A stretch of 64,000 bases of DNA from Rhynchopus sp. YZ270_cl-10 (GCA_964035575.1 OZ037929.1:744001-808000), one strand, 5' to 3'. Positions 21,759 to 31,380 are shown, counted from the first letter of the stretch. Program-made: numbers and translations. The notes: generated by a model not told the origin, from the sequence alone.

Positions 21759-22022
21759 CTAGTTGATATCCAGATTTGTTCCCCCCCGTTTTTTAAATTT
21801 TTCTGTACCGCAAAAATGGCACACAAGACATACCAAAGGGGGCAACGGGACCGGGTCATGGCTGTGGGCCTTCCTCCCTTCCCTGAGGGTGATCACCGCA
21901 AAGGCAGCAGCAAGCTCGCAGATCACCAAGCTGCTTTCTATTTCTGTGTACTCCTCTTCGGGGGCATGGTGCAGAGGCACTGCGGGGTCATGGTCTGCGT
22001 TCACGACGCGCACCTTCTTCAT
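21759..22022 (-). CDS. Small hypothetical protein
   Basis: 87-aa ORF. Its ATG is two bases after a strong acceptor (a CTTTTTCTTTTTCAG tract), so it begins just after a cis 5'-UTR intron or a trans-splice site. The N-terminus is Lys-Lys-Val-Arg-Val-Val, then an acidic stretch and an Ala/Leu/Ile helix. The C-terminal half has two Cys-x2-Cys-like pairs. Upstream on the same strand are diverged family A (about 22040-22078) and B (22245-22330) copies, the same order as in intron 1 of the coiled-coil gene. The downstream part could contain a missed intron. Function unknown. Confidence 0.45.
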   Translation of the reverse strand: MKKVRVVNADHDPAVPLHHAPEEEYTEIESSLVICELAAAFAVITLREGRKAHSHDPVPLPPLVCLVCHFCGTEKFKKRGGTNLDIN

Positions 22023-22039
22023 GGCTGAAAAAGAAAAAG

Positions 22040-22335
22040 AAGCGAAGGTGGTCCCAAGCCTCTGCTCAGTCACACCCTAAGGGAAAACACAAGACACCAG
22101 CAAAAACAACACAGCAACGTTTTCGGCTGTGTGTCCCTCACGCAACATACATCGTATTTTTCTTTTTTGTTTTGCAAAAAAAAAAAATAGTGTAGCGTGT
22201 ATGTTCTTTTCTGAGAAATTGAAGTAAACAGAGAGAGAGAGAGGTTGAAATGTGCAACACGCCTTCACCATTCATCGGCGGACGCATTGGTTCTTCGGGG
22301 TTATCGAACCCCCAAGAGAGTACTGGAAAAAAAAA
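22040..22335. repeat. Family A (22040-22078) and family B (22243-22330)
   Basis: A: AAGGTGGTCCCAAGCCTCTG then CTCAGTCAC. B: GTGCAACACGCCTTCACC, ATTCATCGGCGGACGCATTG, then an arm whose minus strand reads GGGGGTTCGATAACCCC. The loop GTTCGATAAC is the same as in the 6146-6240 copy while the stem bases differ, and it resembles a Pol III B box or tRNA T-arm. Confidence 0.6.
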
Positions 22336-22484
22336 ATGAACTGGGTAAAGAGGGGAGTGAGGTATTTTAGACAGGGTATTAGCTTGGTACTCAGAATTAG
22401 GTTCAAAAACCTAATTCTGAAATTTTTCGGGGGAAAAAAAAAAATATAGATTTGGATTTCGGGGGGGGGGGGGGGGGGGGGGGG
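22336..22484. repeat. Flank ending in a 24-base poly-G run (22461-22484)
   Basis: A/T-rich sequence, then 24 Gs immediately before the hAT-like left terminus. The opposite flank is also poly-G, so any 8-bp target duplication is hidden in homopolymer. Confidence 0.7.
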
Positions 22485-22707
22485 CAGTGTTCCTAACGCT
22501 AGTTTTAAACTAAACGTTTTAAACGTTTTAAATTCTAAACGTTTTAAACTGTTTTAAACGTTTTAAACTCGAATAAAAAACGGTGGTGAATTTTGGCTTT
22601 TCAGGCAATTTTTTTTTTTTTTTTTTTTTGCAGGCAAAAAAAAATGTCTTTGCGAAAAAATGTGGTATTTTCCTCTTTGCTGAACTTTTCAGTGGCAGCA
22701 GGCACGG

Positions 22708-22739
22708 TGTAATTAGACACCGCATGGTGTCTAATTACA
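22708..22739. repeat. Perfect 14-bp inverted repeat with 4-base spacer
   Basis: TGTAATTAGACACC, GCAT, GGTGTCTAATTACA. It abuts the point where the RNase H reading frame loses similarity and stops. Confidence 0.9.
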
Positions 22740-23312
22740 AGGTGCCACCAGCTCTGCCTGATAGGCCGAGCAGAGTGTGCCTGCGCCACTGGATGCTTGA
22801 TGTGCCCCCTTTGGTGTAGTGGAGCCGTCGTTGTGATAGAAGATGGCCCCCACTCCTCCTTGGGGGTGCGCTGGTCTGGTGGTCAGTGAAGCGCGTGGTG
22901 TTCTGTTTACCGTGTGCAAGGATCCGTCTGTGTAGACGCGTACCGTGTGGGGTGGCAGAGCCGCAAGAGCCAGTTCCGTCCTTTGCCGGTTCTCTTTGCT
23001 GCTTGCAGAGTCACTCTTGCTGACACCCGGTATTTCTGGTGTGATCAGCACGTCTTTCAGCGTACGATCCCACTCCCACGGTGACACGGGGTCGTGGTCC
23101 AGTAAGGGTGCGCGTATGCTGTGGCGATAGGCTCCCGTCTCCTCCACAGTCTCTATCGCTCCGGCAAGCCAGCTGTCGCCTGCAGGTAGCTTGGTCGATG
23201 TCGCAGCAGCTCTACCAGGGGAGTCCTCCACCCGCATGAACTTCTCCAGGTCGTCCGCCGCTGCTGTTGTGAACAGAGAAGACACAGTGGTGTCCCATGG
23301 TGTCCCCATCAC
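22731..23312 (-). pseudogene. Fragment with type I RNase H domain, retrotransposon-like
   Basis: 193-aa open frame. Residues about 130-190 show the RNase H signature Val-Tyr-Thr-Asp-Gly-Ser, then Gly-Gly-Val-Gly-Ala-Ile, then Ser-Ala-Tyr-Gln-Ala-Glu-Leu-Val-Ala. These supply the first two catalytic acids (Asp, Glu) of RNase H as found after non-LTR reverse transcriptases. The frame ends right after the Glu helix at a palindrome, so the rest of the domain, including the later catalytic Asp residues, is missing. Its location inside a hAT-like element suggests capture or nested insertion. Non-functional. Confidence 0.65.
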
Positions 23313-23401
23313 ACACTAGCCCACTCAACTTATCTTTTTCTCATGCAGGTGCGTGCAGATCTCCTCCGCATTGTGCAAGTCCTCCTCCAAAACTTTTGTG
23401 C

Positions 23402-23638
23402 TTACAGGGCGGGCATCCGCACCCTCGCGACAAGGGTGAACACCTTCTCGTCGTTGTGCGCCTTCCAGCCATCAACGTATACCGAGATGTGCAGGCTCTT
23501 TGCTAGGGCTGCTCTCACAGGAACCATGACCCTGTCATACTCAGCCTTAAGTACCCTGTTACCCATCTGGAACCCGCTGGGAATTTTTGACACATCAAAT
23601 GCTGGCACCAAGCGCTTGATCAGCCAGGTTTGGCGCAC
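23402..23638 (-). pseudogene. Possible hAT transposase fragment
   Basis: 78-aa open frame with Ile-Pro-Ser-x-Phe...Arg-Val-Leu-x-x-Glu-Tyr, followed by Ile-Ser-Val-Tyr-Val-Asp-Gly-Trp. The Asp-Gly-Trp after a beta strand is the pattern at the start of the hAT catalytic core. Too short for firm assignment; the surrounding TIRs make it plausible. Confidence 0.4.
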
Positions 23639-23988
23639 TCATTAGGGTACCGTACAGGAAACAAGTTAGCAGGAGAAACCAAGAAAAACCAGGCTAAATT
23701 GACCCCAGATGCACCAAAACTATGATTTTTGATACAGAAAAAAAAATTCAAAAAATTCCCCCCACATTTTTTACGTTTTTTTGTGCAGAACTGTCACCCG
23801 TTTTTTATTCGAGTTTAAAACGTTTAAAACGTTTAAAACGCGTTTTAAATAATTTAAAACGTTTAAAACGTTTTAAACGTTTTAAACGCAAAATTAGGAA
23901 CACTGGGGGGGGGGGGGGGGGGAATATGGGGGAAAGAACCGTGGTTGAACCACGGGAGTACGCAGTACCCTTGGGAACTGGGTTGCTG

Positions 23989-25058
23989 ACCGCACCATCC
24001 AGGCTGTACCTTAAAAATTTTTTGCCTGCGGCGCCATTTTTCCTTTTTTGCTCCGCAAAAAAGGGTTTGTTGAGCTCCATTTGACGGACGGAGCTTGAAA
24101 AACCCAACTATGAGTGAGAAAAAAGATGTGGCGAAAAGAATAAAAGTAGCGTACCGTGCGCCTGCGGCGCAAGCTTTCACACCCTTCCCATGACATTGTT
24201 TGCCTGTAAATAGTGCAATTTTAAAGCGCGATTTTAGAAATGTTGCATACCGTGGCTTCGCCAGGAACCTTTGGGTGCCATGGCCACCGTTTCTTGTAAA
24301 TGTATTGAGGTTACCGACAATAAGGCTGACACCCACTACGGATTGCGGATCACCAGTGGCTGAAAGCTACCAAGGTTGCACAGAGGAGGGGAGGCTTTTC
24401 CGCAGGGTTGGGGTGGTGTAGGTTTGCCGTGGTCACAAAATACCGAGAAAATTTTTCGCTTCGTTTCCCCCACAGAAAAAAATGAAAAAAAAAACCAAAA
24501 AAAAAAAAAAAAACATATCATTGTTTTTCCTTTTAATTTATAAGGTGCCCAGGCCAGGGGGGGCTTGGGTGCACTTTATAAATTTTTTTAATCATATTTT
24601 TTTTTTCTCTTTTTGACTCCGTGCAGGGTCCTAGCTTGGTTTTGAAAAAAAATGCCAAATCTGGGTCAGAATTTTTTTTTTGGGTCAGCAGAGGTTTTGG
24701 GCCTTGGGGGGCTTGTCTTGGCTTTTTTGGGTTTTCCGAGCTCTACCCTTACTGTGGTGGGGTCATTTCAGAAAAATGGACAAGTTCTTGACTGATACAA
24801 ATTTTGGCCACTACGACTAGTGAGTTGCTCACAACGTTAAATGTAACACCACTATAACCATAAAAATCACTCCCCGTTCATAGATCACCCAACACAAAAT
24901 ATATAAAATGGCGCCGCAGGCGAAAAAAATTAGGGTACGGTGTAAAAATGTAGCTTTTTACACCACAGAGTCACTCTACGAACCCTTTTTTGCGGAGCAA
25001 AAAAGGAAAACTGGCGCCGCAGGCAAAAAAAAATGGGTCCAGCCCTGGACGGTGCCGG
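23989..25058. mobile_element. Second inverted-repeat element adjoining the hAT-like element
   Basis: 24024-24066 (GCCTGCGGCGCCA, TTTTTCC, TTTTTTGCTCCGCAAAAAAG) is inverted at 24982-25024. Outer CCGCACCATCCAGG (23990-24003) corresponds, with changes, to CCTGGACGGTGCCGG at 25044-25058. The interior has the 24147-24268 module shared with 19413-19530 and A/T-rich filler. No intact ORF. Confidence 0.6.
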
Positions 25059-26250
25059 ATTTTTTTGTCAATATTTTTTTTCTTACCCCAGAAAAGGTGG
25101 TGGGCCCCCCAAAGAGGGGAAAAAATCAGAATTTCCCAATTTCCAAATTAATTAATTCCCTTTTTTTTTTTTTTTCGTGGGTCGCGACCCAGGCACTTGG
25201 GTCAGCTTGACCCACTGACCCAGGCAAGCTAGGACTCTGCTCCGTGGTTAACCTCGTGTGAGGTTGCGCGGAGTTCGCAGTCAGGCCAGGGAGCCACATA
25301 ACAAGGCTCGACTGCCACATAGTGGGGGGAGATCTGTGCAGCCTGTATGTTCCCCCCGATTTTCGTGGTAAATGGGGAGGCGCTTCCGTTTAACGGCAAC
25401 CCACAAGAGTAGAACAACAACCAAACTTTTGAGAAACAGACGCCAATGAGACCTAGAGTCTCTCTTCTTACTTGTGTGCTACAGACAAACATGACAACGC
25501 TAACCACGACTGCCACGGCAGAGCGGGGTCCCTAACGGTTCACTGGGGGGGATCCACATAGATAAAGAAAACAAAAAATACGAAAGCAAGGAAGAAAACC
25601 AGTAAAAAAAAAAAAAAAATGACTGCCTCACACAAAACCACCTTTTTGGTGGGGGCTAGGGGGGCTATGTAATACCCTGCTATAACCCCACCAAAAAAAA
25701 AAAATTTCAAAAAACCTAATTCTGGAAAAAATCCAAAATCCAAGCTTATACCCTGATTTTAGAAGGGGGAGAAAAAAAAAAAAAAAGAACTGAATGTGTC
25801 GCAGAACTTTAAATAGCAATGCTGCTATGAGAAGTAGCCCCTCTCCTCTTGGGTCTCGGTGTTTTAAAAAAATCTCTCGGAATAAGTTAGTAAAGATGAT
25901 CCCTACCCGCTAAGCCGCTTCTTAGACTATCCTAAAAAGAAAGCTCGAAAAGAGAACAAAAAATTGTTTCTTTCTGTGCGGGAACACATCATGGGAGGAG
26001 GGGGGAGAAAAGGCAAAAAACTCTCTCGTGTACGTCGTTAAAACCCGAAATATAAACTTAAACACATACGATAAAACCCATGGGAGAGGTTTGTGGTGAA
26101 AAACGCACACACCTCAACCTATTTGGGGGCGAGGAGTGATCTCTGCAGCGCGGTTCGTCCCCCCTCAGAACCGCAAAGTGTGTTTCAAAAATGCTTTTCT
26201 ATTTCCCTCCTTGAGGTTGACACAAAAAAAACGAAATCCAACCAAACAAC
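25059..26250. other. Element debris and a possible secreted-protein ORF (25516-25229, minus)
   Basis: The 95-aa minus ORF starts with a signal-like Val/Met/Phe stretch, but a GTAAGA donor follows codon 15, so it may be an exon rather than a full gene. Elsewhere are homopolymers, a GGTCAGCTTGACCC/GACCC palindromic block near 25180-25215 and a partial family A (25880-25925). No confident gene. Confidence 0.35.
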
Positions 26251-27294
26251 TCAACACGATTGATAGTTTGACTGTCTGAGCTTTTCCAGGAGGGGGTACA
26301 ACGACGCACATCCGCACTTATGTAACACCTCCACCCCTGCCGCTGTCGCCTCTCGCCTTTCCCTTCCCCACTTCTTGCGGATAAGCAGACACGAACCATC
26401 ACTTTTAGAGTGTGTATACTCTCGGTTGTTCCTTTGTGAGAGATACGCTACAGGGTTAGCGGGGCAAGGTACCACTTGGTTGCCTCCCATACATTCGCGG
26501 GTAGGTAGAAGGATGTGCAGGGGAAGCGCGTCACGTGGGTGATGATGTGACCACACATTTGTCATAACTTTGTCTCCATCCTCCGATAACAGACCCAAAT
26601 GCATATGAGCAAAAAGCCCTTTGTGGTCATAACATCGCTTTCCTGGATTCCGCTGGTTTGGCTGTCTCACCTTCTTCCGATCCCCCATAAGCGACCACAT
26701 CAGTCTCCCTTTTGCCTCAAATTTCTCAAAATCAGGATCAAAATTGTTGACACACAACCCAGCCTCCCAAAACTTCAGCAAAAAGGAGTGCATTTCTTTG
26801 TCAAATTCCTTTTGTGTACATGGTTGTAGAAGAGGGCTCTGCGGGGCGTGCCGGAAGCACCGTGTGGTCTTGGTTTCTTGTCCAGGAAGCATAGCAAAAA
26901 AGTCAAAATCGTCGTCAGCACTGCGTAGTGCACCGCCTCTGGTGACTCCGATGAGGCCTCCTTCATCCAACCACCACGACAAATTCATGCTACCAAGCAC
27001 GGTCGTCAATGTAGATGCAAAAAATGCGTTTGACGCAGTGTCCTGAAACTGTTTTGCACAGCTGGTGTTGCAGCGCCCCTCCCTCTGTACGAACCATGGT
27101 TGTTGCGAAGCAATGTTGGGCAGTGCCGAGCGCGGCGGTGCAGAAGAAACTATCAAAGGTACACCTGCCTGCTCTGTCCCCAAACTAACATCCTCTGGCA
27201 GCGCTGTAGGGTGCGGCTCGAAGACACCCCAAAAGGCAAACGCAAGGGCCGCAGTGTTTACTGCGACAACACTGAGCACAACAGTAGCCCGCAT
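26251..27294 (-). CDS. LicD/fukutin-like nucleotidyltransferase-fold protein, membrane-anchored
   Basis: Single exon, 347 aa. Residues about 5-24 form one hydrophobic segment near the N-terminus, so probably a type II membrane protein of the secretory pathway. Residues 107-132 carry the family signature: Trp-Trp-Leu-Asp-Glu-Gly-Gly-Leu-Ile-Gly, then Arg-Gly-Gly, then Asp-Asp-Asp-x-Asp. In LicD and fukutin relatives this is the metal- and nucleotide-binding site for adding phosphocholine or ribitol/glycerol phosphate to glycans. The Gly-Gly-Thr of canonical members is here Gly-Gly-Leu. Several Cys in the lumenal part fit disulfides. A truncated copy is at 31180-31268. The 5' end overlaps the frame of the upstream small membrane ORF. 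Confidence 0.82.
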   Translation of the reverse strand: MRATVVLSVVAVNTAALAFAFWGVFEPHPTALPEDVSLGTEQAGVPLIVSSAPPRSALPNIASQQPWFVQREGRCNTSCAKQFQDTASNAFFASTLTTVLGSMNLSWWLDEGGLIGVTRGGALRSADDDFDFFAMLPGQETKTTRCFRHAPQSPLLQPCTQKEFDKEMHSFLLKFWEAGLCVNNFDPDFEKFEAKGRLMWSLMGDRKKVRQPNQRNPGKRCYDHKGLFAHMHLGLLSEDGDKVMTNVWSHHHPRDALPLHILLPTRECMGGNQVVPCPANPVAYLSQRNNREYTHSKSDGSCLLIRKKWGRERREATAAGVEVLHKCGCASLYPLLEKLRQSNYQSC

Positions 27295-27571
27295 ATACCC
27301 CCCCTCCTCCTCCCACCTCCTTTAAAAATGGGGTATTTTTTAGAAAATTGCCAAAGAAAACATCGGTTTGAGGTAACAAAAGAGGCATTATTACGTCTTC
27401 CCGAGAGTGCACTACAAAGTGAGACAGTGCTGATAATACAAACGCAACCAGGACCGCCACAGCACAGAAGACGAACGATGTGCACACAAAGCGTTGCGGC
27501 GAGTCGGCTACGCCTGACACGACGTCTTCGCATCGTGTCCGCGAGGGGTCCGTGAACTGATGATCCATCAT
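27185..27571 (-). CDS. Small single-pass membrane protein, copy 1 (C-terminus shifted)
   Basis: Begins at tandem Met codons one base after a CAACCCCAG acceptor-like site. The first 56 residues equal those of copy 2 (31563-31381), including a hydrophobic segment at about 30-52. After His-Ser this copy lacks two bases found in copy 2, so translation runs on into the 5' end of the LicD gene to give 128 aa instead of 60. Either copy 1 is frameshifted or copy 2 is. Function unknown. Confidence 0.5.
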   Translation of the reverse strand: MMDHQFTDPSRTRCEDVVSGVADSPQRFVCTSFVFCAVAVLVAFVLSALSHFVVHSREDVIMPLLLPQTDVFFGNFLKNTPFLKEVGGGGGVYAGYCCAQCCRSKHCGPCVCLLGCLRAAPYSAARGC

Positions 27572-27595
27572 CCTGGGGTTGAGATGAAGGATGGA

Positions 27596-27670
27596 GGGGT
27601 GGGGAACAGTAGGGGATGTTTGATAAAGCAAATTCATATACGTGACTATTTTTTTTTATATAGCAAACAC
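27596..27670. repeat. Left copy of a ~74-bp direct duplication flanking an insertion
   Basis: GGGGTGGGGAACAGTAGGGG to ATATAGCAAACAC at 27596-27670 recurs at 28576-28649. The uninterrupted paralogue at about 31590-31665 has the segment once. Confidence 0.85.
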
Positions 27671-28575
27671 CAGGGGAGTTTAAAAGTTTGGATTTTTTTC
27701 AAAAAAATCGGTTTGAGGTAAAAAATCGGTTTGGGCAAAAAAAAGCGAATTCCGAGCTTTCTCGCCCCCCCACGGGCCTCACCCCCCACCCTTCATCCCT
27801 TAACAACTTTTTTCGATTTCTGTTCCTTTTTAAAAAATTTTCTTACAAAAAGTGAATTTTTGAGGCGGGTTGTAAATAGCAAGAATTTAGTTTTGCCGAT
27901 CATTAACGCTCCCTCTTGATGGTGGTTGATGTACGCAAAGATCTGAACAGAAACGAACAGGCACCCACGAACAGAACGCAACGAACGCATCCAACACAAC
28001 GCAACCGATCTGAATGCATCGAACGGAACCCAAGCAACGCAACGAGTGGTTACAAACCGCAGCCCACCTTCGGTACCCCGCAAGTGCTTTCCGGCGCCAC
28101 ATACACGGGTCTGGGCCCAAAAAACCGGGTTTTGGGCTGAAACTCGTGGTTTTCGGTGAAAAACGCCCGTTTTGCCTTAAGGAACGCACGGTTCTAAACA
28201 CTTTGGTGCCTCTGCGTGAAATGTCTATTTTTGGTGGACCCCGTATGGGGGGGTGTAGGTACAGGGTGCGTAGCAAAAGCAACCTTAAAAACCTCAACAC
28301 AGATTGTTAAGGAATTTTTGAGGGATGGGGTTATCCCAGGGCCTCACTTCCCCTTCCTCTCTCACTCATGTTTGGCTTCTCCGAGCTCCGTCCGTCAAAT
28401 GGTGGGGTCACATTATCTGCAAAAACAGGATTTTTCTGGACAGAAACCCTGTTACGAGGAAAATTTTTTTTTTCAAAAATCCAGATTTTCCATAGCTTTT
28501 TTTTTTTTTTTTTTCAAAATCCCCAAACCGAATTTTTCGGTTTTTGAAACCGGTAAACCGATATTTTAAACTCGG
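27671..28575. mobile_element. Insertion of ~905 bp with CAGGGG/CCCC-type termini
   Basis: Relative to the paralogous locus near 31665 this DNA is extra. Left end CAGGGGAGTTTAAAAG; right end inverted GAGTTTAAAATATCGG preceded by C residues. Internal phrase GAGCTCCGTCCGTCAAATGG (28382-28401) recurs inverted near 24073-24095, linking it to the 24-25 kb element. No intact ORF. hAT-like is possible from the CAGGG end, but the target duplication is unusually long. Confidence 0.6.
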
Positions 28576-28759
28576 GGGGTGGGGAACAGTAGGGGATGTT
28601 TGATAAAGCAAATTCATACACGTACCTATTTTTTTTATATAGCAAACACAGTAAGCACAGCAAACCCGCAAACCCACAAACCCTCGAGGCAAAGAAGCAT
28701 TGAAAGGGTGTACGTACTCCCTGATAAAAAGAAAAGAAGAAGAGAAAAGCGGTAAGGAC

Positions 28760-29014
28760 ATTCTGGTACCCCCAAGTGTGACTTTTCAAACCCACAAGGT
28801 TTCGATAAAGACGTCAGAACCACAAGGTTTGCACTTTGGACAGTTCAGACCTTGTATCTGTGGGGGTTTAAAACACGGTTTTGCGTACACAGTGTGGTGG
28901 GAACACTTACTTTAACCAGCACGGTGGCCTGTACGAGCCCTCAGGGTATGAACGTCTTTATCGAAACCTTGTGGGTTTGAATTGTCCAAAAGTCACACTT
29001 GGGGGTACCAGAAT
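28760..29014. mobile_element. 255-bp inverted-repeat element (MITE-like) 3' of BspA-like gene 1
   Basis: Arms of about 55-63 bp: 28760-28814 (ATTCTGGTACCCCCAAGTGT, then CAAACCCACAAGG, TTTCGATAAAGACGT) inverted at 28952-29014, with an 8-base insertion in the right arm. The duplicated paralogue lacks it. The interior is short and non-coding. Confidence 0.85.
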
Positions 29015-29026
29015 CCACCTCTTAGC

Positions 29027-30058
29027 TTAGCTCCCAGGTCTGCTCTTTGTTGATGCCCACTTCCGAACCTCGTCGTTTGTTTCGAAAGAAATGCAACCAT
29101 CCATAAACCTGTTCCCAACTCGTGTCACACCACCCAATCCTGCAAAGTCGATGGAGGTTAACGACGTGCAATCTGATAAGAAGTCGTCACCAAGGCTTGT
29201 GACATTGTCAAATCCTGCAAAGTTGATGGAGGTTAACAACGTGCAGCGTGATAAGAAGTCGTTCCCAAGGATTTTGGCACTATTTAATCCTGCAAAGTTA
29301 ATGGAGGTTAACGACGTGCAACCTAATAAGAAGAAGCCCCCAAGGCTTGTGACGCTGCCCAATCCTGCAAAGTTGATGGAAGTTAACGCCGTGCAACCTG
29401 ATAAAAAGCAGGCCCCAAGGCTTGTGACGCTGCTCAATCCTGCAAAGTCGATGGAGGTTAACAACGTGCAACGTGACAAGAAGTAGCCCTCAAGGCTTGT
29501 GACGTTGCTCAATCCTGCGAAGTTGAATGGCTCAAAATTGCGGAATAACGTGCACCTGTACATGAAGTACGCACCTATTGTCGTGACGTTGCACAACCCA
29601 GACAAGTTAACTGATTTCAATGATGTGCACTCAGATAAGAAGCAGTCATCAATGGCAGTAACAGCTAACGGGGCACTCAGATCAAGGGTACGTAAATCAG
29701 TGCTTGAGAGGAACCTGTTCGGAATCGCAGTTACAACTTCTGCCTGCAGAAACAACTTCGCTACCTTGGGGTCTTCTACACGTGCAAGTCTCTCTGGTGT
29801 GAGTTCTGTCTCACCCAATGCACGAAGAGCTGCAATGGATTCTTGCTGCTTCGTTTGCGTCAATGCGACTGTGTCGCCAGCACTCAGCGCTGTGATGTTG
29901 ATGTCCTCTCCTTCGCCGTTCCCTCCGTCCATGCCAAAGGTGTCTTCAGCAAACCCCGCTGTAGTTGCCACCTTCCGTCGCAGGTCCTTCGCTGTGTCAT
30001 CCACATCCACATCGACGACGTACGTATTACCATCAAATCCTTCGATGTTGAGTTCCAT
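29027..30058 (-). CDS. Ubiquitin-like/BspA-type LRR protein, copy 1
   Basis: Single exon, 343 aa. Residues 1 to about 65 read as a ubiquitin-like beta-grasp: Met-Glu-Leu-Asn-Ile...Val-Asp-Val-Asp-Val-Asp-Asp-Thr-Ala-Lys-Asp-Leu-Arg, then an acidic loop and Leu-Ser-Ala-Gly-Asp-Thr. A short linker leads to BspA-type repeats of 24 residues on the pattern Phe-Leu-Ser-x-Cys-Thr-Ser-Leu-Thr-Ser-Ile-x-Phe-Ala-Gly-Leu, about nine units. The C-terminal cap has Phe-Met-x-Gly-Cys and a Trp-Ala tail. There is no signal peptide or TM, so it is probably intracellular. The repeats suggest a binding role (inference). The ATG follows an AACAG acceptor-like site. Confidence 0.88.
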   Translation of the reverse strand: MELNIEGFDGNTYVVDVDVDDTAKDLRRKVATTAGFAEDTFGMDGGNGEGEDINITALSAGDTVALTQTKQQESIAALRALGETELTPERLARVEDPKVAKLFLQAEVVTAIPNRFLSSTDLRTLDLSAPLAVTAIDDCFLSECTSLKSVNLSGLCNVTTIGAYFMYRCTLFRNFEPFNFAGLSNVTSLEGYFLSRCTLLTSIDFAGLSSVTSLGACFLSGCTALTSINFAGLGSVTSLGGFFLLGCTSLTSINFAGLNSAKILGNDFLSRCTLLTSINFAGFDNVTSLGDDFLSDCTSLTSIDFAGLGGVTRVGNRFMDGCISFETNDEVRKWASTKSRPGS

Positions 30059-30200
30059 TCGTGTTTTGTGTGTTTTCTGTTGTGGGAGTGGTGCACACAG
30101 ACATGGTTATGGAATATGAAAGGATCGTCGCGCTCTGATAATAGTTCTACTTGTTTTCGCAAAAATCCTTTGCTTTATGTGGAAACTATTTGACTCAAAT

Positions 30201-30288
30201 TGGTGTGGCTGATGACCCCAAAATAGCAGAAAATAGCACTATATCGCACTTTATAGCACTTTATAGCACCCCCCTTTCAGCCACACCA
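30201..30288. mobile_element. 88-bp MITE of the same TIR family as the satellite element
   Basis: Ends TGGTGTGGCTGA (30201-30212) and TCAGCCACACCA (30277-30288), with internal CGCACTTTATAGCACTTTAT. The paralogous site at about 34275-34290 is empty and continuous, proving insertion. TCAAAT occurs on both sides (30195-30200 and 30290-30295); the next base out differs. Confidence 0.9.
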
Positions 30289-30339
30289 GTCAAATATTTT
30301 AATAACTATTTATTGGAGTGATCTAAAGTAGCACTTTAA

Positions 30340-31149
30340 CCCTTTCGGGACCAGACACATATATATATATGTGTTTTTTTTTTTTTTTTTATTTACGACC
30401 CTTCCTAAAAGTACCAGGGAGACGATAATCAGGTCAATTCATGCTTCAATGGACTCAGGGGCGTTTCCCTCTTGAAAAATACATAAGAGTCGATAAAAGA
30501 AGATGCTCTCCTAATATCGCAGCGTGGTTTCTCAGAAAACCCCTTTTTCTTGAAAAACGCGTTTTTTGGCCTTTTTTTGAGAATTTCTACAAATGAGTGC
30601 CCTGGACCCGCGGGTGGATGAAAAATCAAAAATTTTGGACATCACAAAAATTTTGGCTCCAATGGACTTATTGGGGTTATATAGCCCCAAAAATAATGTT
30701 TTTTATCATTTTATGGGCACAGGGGCACCTTCTCCCCGCTCATCCCTCCGCAACCCCCCACAACACCCCAAAACCCAGATTTTAACTCTTTACCCACAAT
30801 TATACAATACTAACACCTTTTCACCCATTTTTTGACACTTTTTTGACACAAAATGACCTCTCATCCAGTGAAAAAGGGTGAGCTGAAGGTGTGGTTGCTG
30901 GGCAAAGGGGTCAGGACACCTATTTTGCGATTTTTACCCTATTTCTGGGTATACGGGCCCTATACCCACAGTGTAATAGCAGTTTTTCAAAAAATCATTT
31001 TCTCACATACATTTTGACCCTCTGAGCCCAAATGAGTCCATTCCAGCATAAATTTTACACTTTCTCGACGTTTATCCCTACTTAGGTCACTTTTTGCATT
31101 AATCCCCCAAAAACAAAAATTTTAACTTTTTGGCTCGGTCCCGAAAGGG
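30340..31149. mobile_element. piggyBac-like non-autonomous element, 810 bp, TTAA target
   Basis: CCCTTTCGGGACC (30340-30352) and GGTCCCGAAAGGG (31137-31149) are exact inverses, bounded by TTAA at 30336-30339 and 31150-31153. The paralogue at about 34313-34323 lacks the insert (site TTCAA). A TTAA target and CCC...GGG ends are piggyBac hallmarks. No transposase reading frame was recognised, so it is probably mobilised in trans. The interior is A/T-rich with a TATATATATATATG run and CCC-containing sequence. Confidence 0.9.
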
Positions 31150-31179
31150 TTAATCTCCGCGACCGTGGGTTGCTTAGTC

Positions 31180-31268
31180 GTAGATGCGAAAAATGCGTTT
31201 GACGCAGTGTCCTGAAACTGGGCCGCAGTGTTTACGGCGACAACACTGAGCACAACAGTAGCCCGCAT
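31180..31268 (-). pseudogene. Truncated, internally deleted LicD-like copy
   Basis: Matches the N-terminal codons of the LicD-like gene (27294 downward), then jumps by deletion of about 200 bp to the sequence homologous to 27008-27050, where the tandem-duplication junction follows (about 31180). It cannot encode the catalytic motif. Confidence 0.8.
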
Positions 31269-31380
31269 ATACCATAGACCCCCCTCCTCCTCCCGCCTCC
31301 TTTAAAAATGGGGTATTTTTTTTAGAAAATTGCTATCTATGGACCAAAGAAAACATCGGTTTGAAAAAAAAGAGGTTTTA

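Larger units (their letters stand above)
22485..23905. mobile_element. hAT-like element, 1421 bp
   Basis: Termini are CAGTGTTCCTAA (22485-22496) and its exact inverse TTAGGAACACTG (23894-23905). Subterminal arrays of inverted TTTAAACGTTTTAAA-type repeats occur at both ends (22502-22568 and 23813-23888), and CCGTTTTTTATTCGAG appears inverted. The CAGNG terminus and poly-G flanks able to hold an 8-bp duplication fit hAT. Inside are a possible hAT transposase fragment (23402-23638) and an RNase H fragment (22731-23312), both minus strand. Confidence 0.75.
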
